From NCBI GenBank assembly GCA_937868875.1, contig CALMNP010000214.1, positions 1 through 36,670 on the forward strand: a DNA stretch of 36,670 nt, given 5' to 3'. Position numbers and translations under genes: made by a program. Each line of letters opens with the position of its first letter. Positions within the stretch are counted from its first letter, which is position 1. The DNA is from an uncultured Bacillota bacterium. GTDB taxonomy: Bacteria > Bacillota > Sulfobacillia > JAMDAP01. Below are positions 9,074-16,460 of the stretch, in pieces. The notes below the pieces were generated by a model. The model did no database searches, was not told where the DNA came from, and saw only the letters and a program-made list of their open reading frames with translations.

Positions 9074-9445
9074 GTGAAGGCCTTGGCCAACCAACAGGCT
9101 CAGGACCTCTGTGAGGTTCGGCATATCCATTCGGACCGGCTGGAGCGGGTGGGTTCCTACCTGGAGGGCGTCCGCGACCTGGCGGCGCTCTTCAAGATTC
9201 TGGCCGACGAGACGCGGCTCAAGATCGTCTACGCCCTCTCTCAGGAGGAACTTTGCGTCTGCGACCTGGCCACGCTCACTGGCCTGACCGTGTCTAACAC
9301 CTCGCATCACCTGCGGCTTCTGCGTGCCCACCGGCTGGTAAAATCGCGCAAGCAGGGGCGCATGGTCTTTTATTCCCTGGACGACGGCCACATGGTCGGC
9401 CTGGTGACCCTCGGCATGGACCACATCAAGGAGGCAGCTCGCTGA
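9074..9445 (+). CDS. cadC: CadC-like ArsR/SmtB metal-sensing repressor
   Basis: 123 residues with a winged-helix fold: LFKILADETRLKIVYAL, then ELCVCDLA in the alpha3N region, and recognition helix VSNTSHHLRLLRAHRLV. Cys61 and Cys63 of ELCVCDL with Cys13 near the N-terminus match three CadC metal ligands. The fourth CadC cysteine (Cys11 of pI258 CadC) aligns with His17. The dimer-interface zinc site is also intact: Asp104, His106, His117, Glu120. It probably represses the operon until Cd, Pb or Zn binds. The GTG at 9074 is taken as start. A TTG at 9083, with GGTGAAGG before it, is possible. The stop overlaps cadA by one base. Confidence 0.88.
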   Translation: MKALANQQAQDLCEVRHIHSDRLERVGSYLEGVRDLAALFKILADETRLKIVYALSQEELCVCDLATLTGLTVSNTSHHLRLLRAHRLVKSRKQGRMVFYSLDDGHMVGLVTLGMDHIKEAAR

Positions 9446-11685
9446 TGAGTTCCGAGGACAGCACCGCGCTGGTCGTTTCCCTGGACTACCGCCTGGAAGG
9501 GCTGGACTGCGCCGACTGCGCCCTGCGCCTGGAGCAGCAGCTCCAGCACCTGCCTGGGGTGCAGGATGCCCAGGTGAACTATGGCGCCGGTCGTCTCACC
9601 GTGAAGGGAGCGGCCTTCACCAGCGAGGCGATTAAGACCGCCGTCGCCCGCGCCGGGTACGCAGCCGTGCCGGAACAGCCTGCCGGTCGGCCTGCAGGGG
9701 CTGTGGCTTCGCACCAGATGAGCGAGGACACGGTGCCGGCGTCAGGCGCAGCGGCCAGGGCGGCGCGGCGGCGGAATCTCACCCTGTCCTTCTGGTTCAC
9801 CCGCCCGAAGGGGCGGTCTGCCCTGTCCTCCCTGGCGTTTGCCGCGGCGGGCATGGCCGCCGCCCGCCTGGTTGGGGCGGGATCGGTGTCGGTTGCCCTG
9901 TTCGTGGCCGCCATCGTCCTGGGCGGGTATCCCATCGCCCGCTCCGCCTACTACTCGCTGCGCCGGGGCCTGATGGACATGGATGCCCTCACAGTCCTGG
10001 CGGCCATTGGGGCCGGGGTCCTGGGGCAATGGGAGGAGGGCGCCGCCGTAGTGGCCCTGTTCGCCCTGGGCAATGCCCTGGAGTCCCTGTCGATGGAGAA
10101 GGCGCGCGGCTCCGTTCGGTCGTTGCTGGAGGAGGCCCCGGACGAGGCTCTGGTCATCACGGACCGCGGACCGGAGAAGCGGCCGACGCGCCAGGTGGCC
10201 GTGGGCGACGTCTGCCTGGTGAGGCCGGGACAGCGCGTTCCCGTGGACGGGCAGGTGCTGGCGGGGCGGTCCGCGGTGAACGAAGCCTCGGTCACGGGCG
10301 AGGCGGTGCCGGCCGACAAAGAGCCGAACAGCCCCGTTTACGCCGGCACCATCAACACCTTCGGCGCCCTGGAAGTGAGGGCCACGCGAGCCTCGGGCGA
10401 CAGTACCCTGGCCCGCATCGTGCGCCTGGTAGAGCAGTCTCAGGCGGCCAGGGCGCCTTCGGAGCGGTTTGTGTCCCGCTTCGCCCGCATCTACACGCCG
10501 GCGGTCATCGCCCTGGCGGCCCTGCTGGCCGTGGTGCCGCCCCTTTTCGTCGGTCACTTCAGCAGCTGGTTCTACCGGGCCCTGGGCCTGCTGATCGTGG
10601 CCTGCCCCTGCGCCCTGGTCATCTCCACGCCGGTGACCGTGGTCTCGGCCCTGGGCAACGCGGCACGGCACGGTGTCCTCATCAAGGGCGGCGCCCACCT
10701 GGAACGGCTGGGACAGGTGACCCACCTGGCCCTGGACAAGACCGGCACCTTGACCCAGGGCCGGCCGGTTGTGGCCGACGCTGTTGCAGCCTCCGGCTGG
10801 ACGACGGAGCAGGTGCTGGCCCTGGCGGCCTCGCTGGAGCGCCCCTCGGAACACCCGCTGGCCCGGGCGGTGGTGGAGCGGGCGGAACGTGAGGGGGCGC
10901 CGCTGCAGGTCGTTGATGATTTTCAGGCCCTACCCGGCAAAGGCGCCCTGGGCCGGCTGGAGGGGAGGCTCTGCCGCATCGGGAGCCCGGCGTTCCAGCG
11001 GGAAGCCCTGGGGCTGGCGGCGTTGCCTGCGCTGGCGGCTGAAGCCGAAGCTCTGGAGGGGCAGGGCAAGACTGTGCTCGCTCTGACGGCGGAGGAGGAA
11101 GTGGTGGGCCTGCTGGCCCTCGCCGACCGGCTGCGGCCGGAGGCCCGCGGCCTGGTGCAGAGGCTCCATCAGGCGGGAGTCAGGCAACTGGTGCTGCTCA
11201 CGGGCGACAACCCGCGAGCGGCCGAGACCGCCGCCCGCGAGGCGGGCCTGGACCGGGTCAGGGCCCGGCTGCTGCCGGAGGACAAGGCAAAGGCCGTCGA
11301 GGACCTGCGAAGGGATGGCGTCGTGGCCATGGTCGGCGACGGCATCAACGACGCCCCGGCGCTGGCTGCCGCTGACGTCGGCGTGGCCATGGGCGGGGCC
11401 GGCAGCGACACGGCCCTGGAAGTGGCGGACGTGGTACTGATGGGCGACGACCTGACGCGTCTCCCCTACGCCGTGCGCCTGGGGCGGCTGGGCCTGGCCA
11501 CCATCCGTCAGAACGTGACCATCGCCCTGGCCATCAAACTGCTGGCCCTGCTGCTCATCATCCCCGGCTGGCTGAACCTCTGGATGGCGGTGTTTGCCGA
11601 CAGCGGCGCCTCCCTGATCGTCATCGCCAACGGCATGCGGTTGCTGGCCGTGAAGGACGAGGGCGTCCGGGCGGTGGCCAGGTGA
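9445..11685 (+). CDS. cadA: P1B-2 type Cd/Zn/Pb-exporting ATPase
   Basis: 746 residues; an inner-membrane heavy-metal pump. An N-terminal HMA domain has the metal-binding CADC (22-25). An Ala-rich linker (about 80-115) precedes the membrane helices. The actuator domain has TGEA (284-287), the transmembrane ion site is CPC (387-389), the phosphorylated aspartate is Asp431 in DKTGTLT, the nucleotide domain has the SEHPLA His-Pro (470-471), and VGDGINDAPAL is the hinge. Lys698 in TIALAIK and Asp719 in FADSGAS are the P1B-2 marks for divalent Zn/Cd/Pb rather than Cu. ATG overlaps the sensor stop (TGATG), with AAGGAGG upstream. The last bases overlap the next ABC gene. Confidence 0.93.
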   Translation: MSSEDSTALVVSLDYRLEGLDCADCALRLEQQLQHLPGVQDAQVNYGAGRLTVKGAAFTSEAIKTAVARAGYAAVPEQPAGRPAGAVASHQMSEDTVPASGAAARAARRRNLTLSFWFTRPKGRSALSSLAFAAAGMAAARLVGAGSVSVALFVAAIVLGGYPIARSAYYSLRRGLMDMDALTVLAAIGAGVLGQWEEGAAVVALFALGNALESLSMEKARGSVRSLLEEAPDEALVITDRGPEKRPTRQVAVGDVCLVRPGQRVPVDGQVLAGRSAVNEASVTGEAVPADKEPNSPVYAGTINTFGALEVRATRASGDSTLARIVRLVEQSQAARAPSERFVSRFARIYTPAVIALAALLAVVPPLFVGHFSSWFYRALGLLIVACPCALVISTPVTVVSALGNAARHGVLIKGGAHLERLGQVTHLALDKTGTLTQGRPVVADAVAASGWTTEQVLALAASLERPSEHPLARAVVERAEREGAPLQVVDDFQALPGKGALGRLEGRLCRIGSPAFQREALGLAALPALAAEAEALEGQGKTVLALTAEEEVVGLLALADRLRPEARGLVQRLHQAGVRQLVLLTGDNPRAAETAAREAGLDRVRARLLPEDKAKAVEDLRRDGVVAMVGDGINDAPALAAADVGVAMGGAGSDTALEVADVVLMGDDLTRLPYAVRLGRLGLATIRQNVTIALAIKLLALLLIIPGWLNLWMAVFADSGASLIVIANGMRLLAVKDEGVRAVAR

Positions 11686-12458
11686 GCCTACAAGCGACGA
11701 CCCAGCGGGCATGGTCCCCTCTGTTCCAACTGCGAGGCGTCAGCCGGCGCCGGCCCGACGCCTCCGGCGAGCCCGTGGCCATTCTGGACCACATCCACCT
11801 GGACCTGGCCGGCGGCCTCATCACCACCCTGGTCGGCCCCTCCGGGGCGGGTAAGAGCAGCCTGCTTCACCTTCTCAACCGTCTGGACGAGCCCGACGAG
11901 GGCAGCATCCTCTACCAGGGACGGGACCTGCGTCAGTGGGACGTGGTGGAGCTGCGCCGGTCCGTCGGTCTGGTGCTGCAGGCGCCGGTGATGCTGCCGG
12001 GCACGGTGGAGCAGAATGTCGGAGCCGGACCCCGCCTGAGGGGACAGGCCCTGGCCCGGGAGAGGGCGGTGGAGCTTCTCCGTCTGGTGGGCCTGGCCCC
12101 GGCCCTGCTGGAGCGCAAGGCCGCAGACCTGTCGGGGGGCGAGCAGCAGCGCGTCTCGCTGGCCCGAACCCTGGCCAACGAGCCCCGGGTGCTGTTGCTG
12201 GATGAGGTCACCGCGTCGCTCGACCCCGGCTCCGCCCGGGACGTGGAGGAGCTCATCGTCGGCCTGACCAGCCGACTCTCACTGACCGCGGTCTGGATCA
12301 CCCACAACCTGGCCCAGGCGGAGCGCTGCGGCGACCATCTGGTGCTGATGGCGCACGGCCGCGTGGCGGAGGAGGCGGTGACCGCCGGGTTCTTCGCCGG
12401 CCCGGCCACCGAGGAGGGCCGGCGCTTCCTGGAGTCGGGCAAGGAGGTCCACCCATGA
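11682..12458 (+). CDS. fetA: FetA-like ABC ATPase of a metal exporter
   Basis: 258 residues. It is an ABC ATPase with Walker A GPSGAGKSS (52-60), signature LSGGEQQR (150-157), Walker B LLLDEVTASLDP (171-182) and the H-loop in WITHNLAQAE. The stretch FHLL-like SSLLHLLNRLDEPDEG and the short linker to a UPF0014 permease match E. coli FetA (YbbL), which with FetB lowers cellular iron. The first 15 or so residues are probably disordered. The start is a GTG forming GTGA with the cadA stop. The end overlaps fetB as ATGA. So this exporter is translated from the same message as the Cd/Zn pump and its sensor. Confidence 0.87.
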   Translation: MSLQATTQRAWSPLFQLRGVSRRRPDASGEPVAILDHIHLDLAGGLITTLVGPSGAGKSSLLHLLNRLDEPDEGSILYQGRDLRQWDVVELRRSVGLVLQAPVMLPGTVEQNVGAGPRLRGQALARERAVELLRLVGLAPALLERKAADLSGGEQQRVSLARTLANEPRVLLLDEVTASLDPGSARDVEELIVGLTSRLSLTAVWITHNLAQAERCGDHLVLMAHGRVAEEAVTAGFFAGPATEEGRRFLESGKEVHP

Positions 12459-13201
12459 GCTCGTTCACACTCTCCATGACCCTGGCGTTCACCCTTCTGG
12501 CCGTGGCGGCCTCCTACTGGCAGCGCCTGGCCCTGGAGCGGGACATCCTCATCGGCACCGTGCGAGCCGCGGTGCAGCTGCTGGCCGTCGGCTACATCCT
12601 CTACTTCGTGTTCCATGCCCCGTCGCTGATATTCACCTTCCTGATGGTGGCGGTCATGGTCGGGGTGGCGACCCAGAATGCGTCCCGGCGCGGCAAGGGG
12701 CTGCCCGGGGTGCAGTGGCGGGTGCTGGCGGCCCTGACCCTGACGGAGGTCGTGACCATCGGCCTCATGCTCCTCTTCCGCATGATCCAGCCCACGCCGC
12801 AGTACGTGATCTCCCTCAGCGGCATGATCGTCGGCAACGCCATGGTGGTCGCCGGCCTTCTGCTGAACCGGCTGCAGGGTGAGGTAGACGCGCGGCGGGA
12901 CGAGCTGCGGGTGCTGCTGTCTCTGGGGGCCACACCGCGCCAGGCCATTCAGGACCAGCTCCGGGCGGCGGTTCGAGCCTGCATGATCCCGGCCGTCGAC
13001 AGCCTGAAGACCGTGGGTCTCGTACAGCTGCCGGGGATGATGACCGGCCAGATCCTGGCCGGCGCCAGCCCTATCGTAGCCGTGCGCTACCAGATTCTGA
13101 TCATGTTCTCCCTGACGTCGGCGGCTGCCCTCTGCAGCATCATCCTCGGCCTTCTCACCTACCGGCTCTACTTCAACCAGGCCTACCAGCTGGCGCGCTA
13201 G
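12455..13201 (+). CDS. fetB: FetB-like permease (UPF0014 family)
   Basis: 248 residues, hydrophobic, with about six to seven membrane segments, of the FetB/YbbM (UPF0014) family. Family features are the N-terminal hydrophobic helix followed by YWQRLALERDILIGTVRAAVQL, the central GMIVGNAMV...LNRLQGEVDARRDELRVLLSLGATP, and VDSLKTVGLVQLPGMMTGQILAGASP. In E. coli FetAB exports iron and helps against peroxide stress. The metal carried here is unknown. ATG overlaps the fetA stop by four bases, with AAGGAGG upstream. It is the last gene of the operon; a perfect terminator follows 37 bases later. Confidence 0.9.
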   Translation: MSSFTLSMTLAFTLLAVAASYWQRLALERDILIGTVRAAVQLLAVGYILYFVFHAPSLIFTFLMVAVMVGVATQNASRRGKGLPGVQWRVLAALTLTEVVTIGLMLLFRMIQPTPQYVISLSGMIVGNAMVVAGLLLNRLQGEVDARRDELRVLLSLGATPRQAIQDQLRAAVRACMIPAVDSLKTVGLVQLPGMMTGQILAGASPIVAVRYQILIMFSLTSAAALCSIILGLLTYRLYFNQAYQLAR

Positions 13202-13238
13202 ACCCCGCGGAATGGCCACATCACATCGGTTGCAGGAT

Positions 13239-13267
13239 GGGCGCTGCCGGAACGGCAGCGCCCTTTT
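13239..13267 (+). terminator. Rho-independent terminator of the metal operon
   Basis: GGGCGCTGCCG (13239-13249) pairs perfectly with CGGCAGCGCCC (13253-13263) across a 3-base loop and is followed by TTTT. Confidence 0.92.
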
Positions 13268-13364
13268 GGCGTGCTCCCCCGGGGCTCTCCGACCAGCCGG
13301 GAGGGATGGCATGGGGGAATGCCTGAGCCTGACCGTCAATGCCTACCGGACAGACACGACAGCC

Positions 13365-13393
13365 TTAGCAAACTAAAATGTGGAGTATATATA
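13365..13393 (+). promoter_or_regulatory. Promoter of cydAB
   Basis: TTAGCA (13365-13370), a 17-base spacer and TATATA (13388-13393) in an AT-rich patch. It predicts transcription from about 13400 and a leader of about 105 bases before cydA, which contains a short leader reading frame. No Rex or Fnr box was recognised with confidence. Confidence 0.55.
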
Positions 13394-13452
13394 GGAAACG
13401 GTTGCCAACGTTCCGGTGAGGACGAAACAAATCTGATGAAATGGGAGAACTT

Positions 13453-13512
13453 ATGAGCGACAGCACGAAGGACGCGACGGGTGGGAACAGGGGGAGGCGA
13501 CCCAGTGAGTAA
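13453..13512 (+). CDS. 19-codon leader ORF overlapping cydA start
   Basis: ATG at 13453 with GGGAGAA upstream opens a reading frame for MSDSTKDATGGNRGRRPSE. It ends in TAA at 13510-13512, eight bases inside cydA, whose GTG is at 13505. Ribosomes finishing the leader would stop on top of the cydA start, so translational coupling is possible. The peptide is polar with no recognised family and may have no function of its own. It could also be chance; it has not been compared with relatives. Confidence 0.35.
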   Translation: MSDSTKDATGGNRGRRPSE

Positions 13513-14836
13513 CCTGCTGGCCGCCCGCTTTCAGATGGCGTTTTCTCTGGGGTTCCACATGATCTTTGCTGCCCTGGGGGTCGGCATGCCCCTGCTCCTG
13601 CTCATCGCTGAGGGGCTCTGGCTGCGGACGCGGCGGCCTCACTACCTGAAGCTGGCCAAAACCTGGGGCAAGGCCACCGGTCTGACGTTCGCCATCGGTG
13701 CCGTGAGCGGCACCGCCCTTTCCTTCGAACTGGGCCTGCTTTGGCCGGCGTTCATGGGCTTCGCCGGAATAGCCGTGGGCCCAGCGTTCACCGTGGAGGG
13801 TTTCGCCTTCTTCACGGAGGCCATCTTTATCGGACTCTACCTCTACGGCTGGAAACGTCTTTCTCCGCTGGCCCACTGGCTGACCGGCATTCCGGTAGCC
13901 ATTGCGGGCGCAGCCTCCAGCGTTCTGGTGGTGGCGGCGGACGCCTGGATGCAGAACCCGCTGGGGGCCGACCTTCTAAAGGCCAATCCGGCGGCTGTGG
14001 ACCCGGCCGGCATCCTGTTCGGCAACCCGACCTGGCCTATCATGGCTATCCACTCTACGCTGGCCACCTACGCGGCGACGGCGTTCGCCGTCGCCGGGGT
14101 CTACGCCTGGGGCGCCCTGCGTGGCAAGAAGGACGCCGTGCGCCGCAGCGCCCTCCGCATCGTGCTGGTGGTGGGAACCCTGGCCGCCGCGCTCATGCCC
14201 ATCACCGGCGACCGCAGCGCCAAGTACGCGGCACGCTTTCAGCCGGCCAAGCTGGCCGCCATGGAGTCCCAGTTCCAGACGGAGAAGGGAGCGCCGCTGC
14301 GCATCGGGGGCTGGCCCGACCCGGAGACGGGGGAGGTCCGGTATGCCATCGAGCTGCCGAAGGGTCTGAGCTTCCTGGCCTTCGGCGACTTTAACGCGGA
14401 GGTCAAGGGACTCGACCAGTTCCCGCGTCAGGACTGGCCGAATGTGCCGGTAACCCACGTCTCCTTTCAGCTCATGGTGGCGGCGGGGATTCTGATGCTC
14501 GCGGCCGTTGCCTGGTACTGGTACGTCGCCTGGAAGCGGCGGGGGCGGGAACTGGACAACGACCTGCTGCTGCGTATCCTCATCGGCGCCTCGCCCCTGG
14601 GCTTTCTGGCCCTGGAGACCGGCTGGATCGTCACCGAGGTCGGACGCCAGCCCTGGATTCTCTACAACGTGATGCGCACCTCCGAGGCCGTGACCCCGAA
14701 CCCGCACGTGCTGTCCACCCTGGTCGGCTTCGTCGCCCTATACCTGCTGCTGGGCCTCACCCTGGTCTGGCTGCTGCGGCGGCTGAGCCATGATGAGGAC
14801 GGCCTGGAGGCGTACGGAGAGGGGGCGGCGTCGTGA
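13505..14836 (+). CDS. cydA: Cytochrome bd oxidase subunit I
   Basis: 443 residues, membrane-bound quinol oxidase subunit that reduces O2 to water. The likely haem ligands are present: His18 (haem b595), His183 and Met324 (haem b558), and the glutamates of VEGFAFFTEAIF (Glu99 and Glu105) near the haem/proton path. The quinol-binding Q-loop has KLAAMESQF (Lys249/Glu254), and GRQPW (380-384) is diagnostic. The Q-loop is short, as in the cyanide-insensitive and Gram-positive forms. The start is the GTG at 13505 with GGGGGAGG 7 bases upstream, in place of the in-frame GTG at 13481, because homology begins there (NLLAARFQMAFSLGFH). It overlaps cydB by four bases. Confidence 0.95.
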   Translation: MSNLLAARFQMAFSLGFHMIFAALGVGMPLLLLIAEGLWLRTRRPHYLKLAKTWGKATGLTFAIGAVSGTALSFELGLLWPAFMGFAGIAVGPAFTVEGFAFFTEAIFIGLYLYGWKRLSPLAHWLTGIPVAIAGAASSVLVVAADAWMQNPLGADLLKANPAAVDPAGILFGNPTWPIMAIHSTLATYAATAFAVAGVYAWGALRGKKDAVRRSALRIVLVVGTLAAALMPITGDRSAKYAARFQPAKLAAMESQFQTEKGAPLRIGGWPDPETGEVRYAIELPKGLSFLAFGDFNAEVKGLDQFPRQDWPNVPVTHVSFQLMVAAGILMLAAVAWYWYVAWKRRGRELDNDLLLRILIGASPLGFLALETGWIVTEVGRQPWILYNVMRTSEAVTPNPHVLSTLVGFVALYLLLGLTLVWLLRRLSHDEDGLEAYGEGAAS

Positions 14837-15939
14837 ACACGCTCCTCTTCGCCCTGCGCGGCGCCCCGGCCGCCCAGACCTCGGGGCCGGAGTTCTACGT
14901 GGCCTTCTGGATGGTGGTAGCCCTGACGGCCTACGCCTTCCTGGGGACGGCGGACTTCGGCGGAGGCCTCTGGGACCTCTTCGCCACCGGGCCTCGGGCG
15001 GACGAATGGCGCCGGCTCATCGCCAGGGCCATGGGACCGGTCTGGGAGCCCAATCACGTTTGGCTCCTCTTCGCCGTGGTGCTGCTCTTCTCAGGCTTTC
15101 CGACCGTGTTCTCCACGCTGAGCGTGGCCCTGTTCCTGCCGCTGCACCTGGTGCTCCTGGGCATTGTGCTGCGCGGCGCCGCCTTCGTCTTCCGCTCCTA
15201 CGGCCCCTTCGATTCGACCGTGGGCCGGGTCTGGGCCAGCGTCTTCGGGGCGGCCAGCATCATGACGCCCTTCCTGCTGGGCGTGAGCCTGGGCGCGGTG
15301 TCCTCCGGGGCCATCCGGGTCGTAGGCGGCGCCGTTCAGGCGGACCTCGTCCGGGCCATGCTGAGCCCGTTCTCCCTCCTGGTGGGCCTGCTGACCCTGA
15401 TGCTGGGCGCTTACGTGGCGGCCGTCTACCTGACCCTCGAGGGCGAGGGCAGGGTCCGCGAGGACTTCCGCCGGCTCGCCCTCTGGGCCGGCCTTACCGT
15501 AGCCGTGCTGGCGGCGGTGCTCCTGCCCCTGATGCAGAGGGCCGTGCCCTGGCTGGCGGCGAACCTGCTCCACCCGCGCAGCCTGCCCCTCCTGCTGGCA
15601 GGAGCTCTGTCTGCCGCTCTGTCCGCCTGGGCCCTCTGGACCCGTCGCTTCCACCTGGCCCGGTTCACCGCCGTGGCCGAGGTCATCACCCTCTTCTGGG
15701 GGTGGAGCCTGGCCCAGTTCCCGTACCTGGTCTACCCGGACCTGACCCTCTTCAACGCGGCGGCTCCGCCGCGGACCCTGGACTTCATGCTGCGAATCAT
15801 CCCCTGGGGGCTGGCGATCCTTCTGCCTTCCCTGTTTCTGCTGTTCCGCGTGTTCAAGGGCGAGAACCCGGCGGTGCCGGAGGGCCGGCCGCCGGACGGA
15901 GGCAACCAGGAGGGACGTCGCTCCGGCCCGACTGTGTGA
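14833..15939 (+). CDS. cydB: Cytochrome bd oxidase subunit II
   Basis: 368 residues with about nine membrane segments. CydB partners CydA in the bd-type quinol oxidase. The N-terminal region has AFLGTADFGGGLWDL, the family GxxDFGxG motif, followed by GPVWEPNHVWLLFAVV, which is highly conserved in CydB. GTG forms GTGA with the cydA stop. There is no cydCD gene pair nearby, so haem/thiol export functions for assembly must lie elsewhere. The C-terminal 30 residues are polar and cytoplasmic. The gene ends 16 bases before a perfect terminator palindrome. Confidence 0.94.
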   Translation: MNTLLFALRGAPAAQTSGPEFYVAFWMVVALTAYAFLGTADFGGGLWDLFATGPRADEWRRLIARAMGPVWEPNHVWLLFAVVLLFSGFPTVFSTLSVALFLPLHLVLLGIVLRGAAFVFRSYGPFDSTVGRVWASVFGAASIMTPFLLGVSLGAVSSGAIRVVGGAVQADLVRAMLSPFSLLVGLLTLMLGAYVAAVYLTLEGEGRVREDFRRLALWAGLTVAVLAAVLLPLMQRAVPWLAANLLHPRSLPLLLAGALSAALSAWALWTRRFHLARFTAVAEVITLFWGWSLAQFPYLVYPDLTLFNAAAPPRTLDFMLRIIPWGLAILLPSLFLLFRVFKGENPAVPEGRPPDGGNQEGRRSGPTV

Positions 15940-15955
15940 CCAAGGTCTGGACGAC

Positions 15956-15985
15956 AAGGGGGCTGCACACGTGTGCAGCCCCCTT
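15956..15985. terminator. Bidirectional terminator, cydB / arsR
   Basis: Perfect 30-base palindrome with arms AAGGGGGCTGCACAC and GTGTGCAGCCCCCTT (15956-15985). It sits between convergent cydB (+) and arsR (-). The outer A/T ends give short T runs on both strands, so it can stop transcription from both sides. Confidence 0.85.
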
Positions 15986-15988
15986 CTG

Positions 15989-16312
15989 CTAGGGGTGGCG
16001 TTCCTCCCCCAGGCGCCGGTTCAGGCCGGTCAGGTAGGCCTGGAGAGTCTCCTGGTTCAGCGTGTAGTACACCCAGCGTCCTCGCTTCTGCTCCTCAACC
16101 AGGCCGGCCTCTCGCAAAAGCTTCATGTGGTAGGCCAGACGCGACTGGCCCATGCTCTCCATCATCGGCAGGACGTCGCAGGCGCAGATGCCCTGTGGTA
16201 CGTTGGGGTTGGGGGGTGAGCAGCAGGCCCTGTCGCGTCCTGCTGCCAGCCGGTCCAGGATGGCCAGTCGAACCGGGTCCGCAAGGGCGGCTGAAACCTT
16301 CAGCAGGTCCAT
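15989..16312 (-). CDS. arsR: ArsR-type thiol metalloid-sensing repressor
   Basis: 107 residues with an ArsR winged-helix fold: LLKVSAALADPVRLAILDRLAAG, DNA-recognition helix GQSRLAYHMKLLREAGLV and wing RGRWVYYTL. Four cysteines form candidate As(III)/Sb(III) or soft-metal ligands: the pair Cys30-Cys31 and Cys43/Cys45 in GICACDV. The last matches the CxC of E. coli ArsR and CadC. The ATG at 16310-16312 is chosen because GGGAGGTG lies upstream; a longer frame exists but would run through the promoter. It is divergent from the Cys-rich peptide gene, with a perfect dyad between. It likely represses that gene and perhaps itself. Confidence 0.85.
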   Translation of the reverse strand: MDLLKVSAALADPVRLAILDRLAAGRDRACCSPPNPNVPQGICACDVLPMMESMGQSRLAYHMKLLREAGLVEEQKRGRWVYYTLNQETLQAYLTGLNRRLGEERHP

Positions 16313-16343
16313 GGGGCACCTCCCCTCCCAGTCTGACAGCTCC

Positions 16344-16349
16344 AGTATA
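16344..16349 (-). promoter_or_regulatory. Possible -10 of arsR
   Basis: TATACT on the minus strand (16344-16349), about 30 bases before the arsR start. The best -35 (TCAACT, minus strand, about 15 bases upstream) is poor. It would make a very short leader carrying the ribosome-binding site. Confidence 0.35.
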
Positions 16350-16378
16350 CAACAGAGCAAGGAAAGTTGATGGGTCTG

Positions 16379-16406
16379 TTGACGTATCAGGAAATCTTGT
16401 GGTAAT
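16379..16406 (+). promoter_or_regulatory. Possible promoter of the Cys-rich peptide gene
   Basis: TTGACG (16379-16384), 16-base spacer, GGTAAT (16401-16406). The -35 is good and the -10 matches 4 of 6. Transcription would begin near 16413, just upstream of the 18-bp dyad. A repressor there would block early elongation. TGTTGA half-sites like those of the dyad also occur at the -35. Confidence 0.4.
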
Positions 16407-16423
16407 GTGGAGCCGCAGGAACA

Positions 16424-16441
16424 TATCAACATTTGTTGATA
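16424..16441. promoter_or_regulatory. Perfect 18-bp dyad, probable ArsR operator
   Basis: TATCAACA, TT, TGTTGATA: perfect arms of eight bases (16424-16431 and 16434-16441). It lies between the divergent arsR and the Cys-rich peptide gene, 19 bases before the latter's ATG. ATCAA/TTGAT arms are typical of ArsR/SmtB operators. It differs from the ATACTTGA operator of the cadC-like gene in this window, so the two regulators probably do not cross-bind. Confidence 0.7.
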
Positions 16442-16460
16442 AGAAGGGGGGGCAACGACC

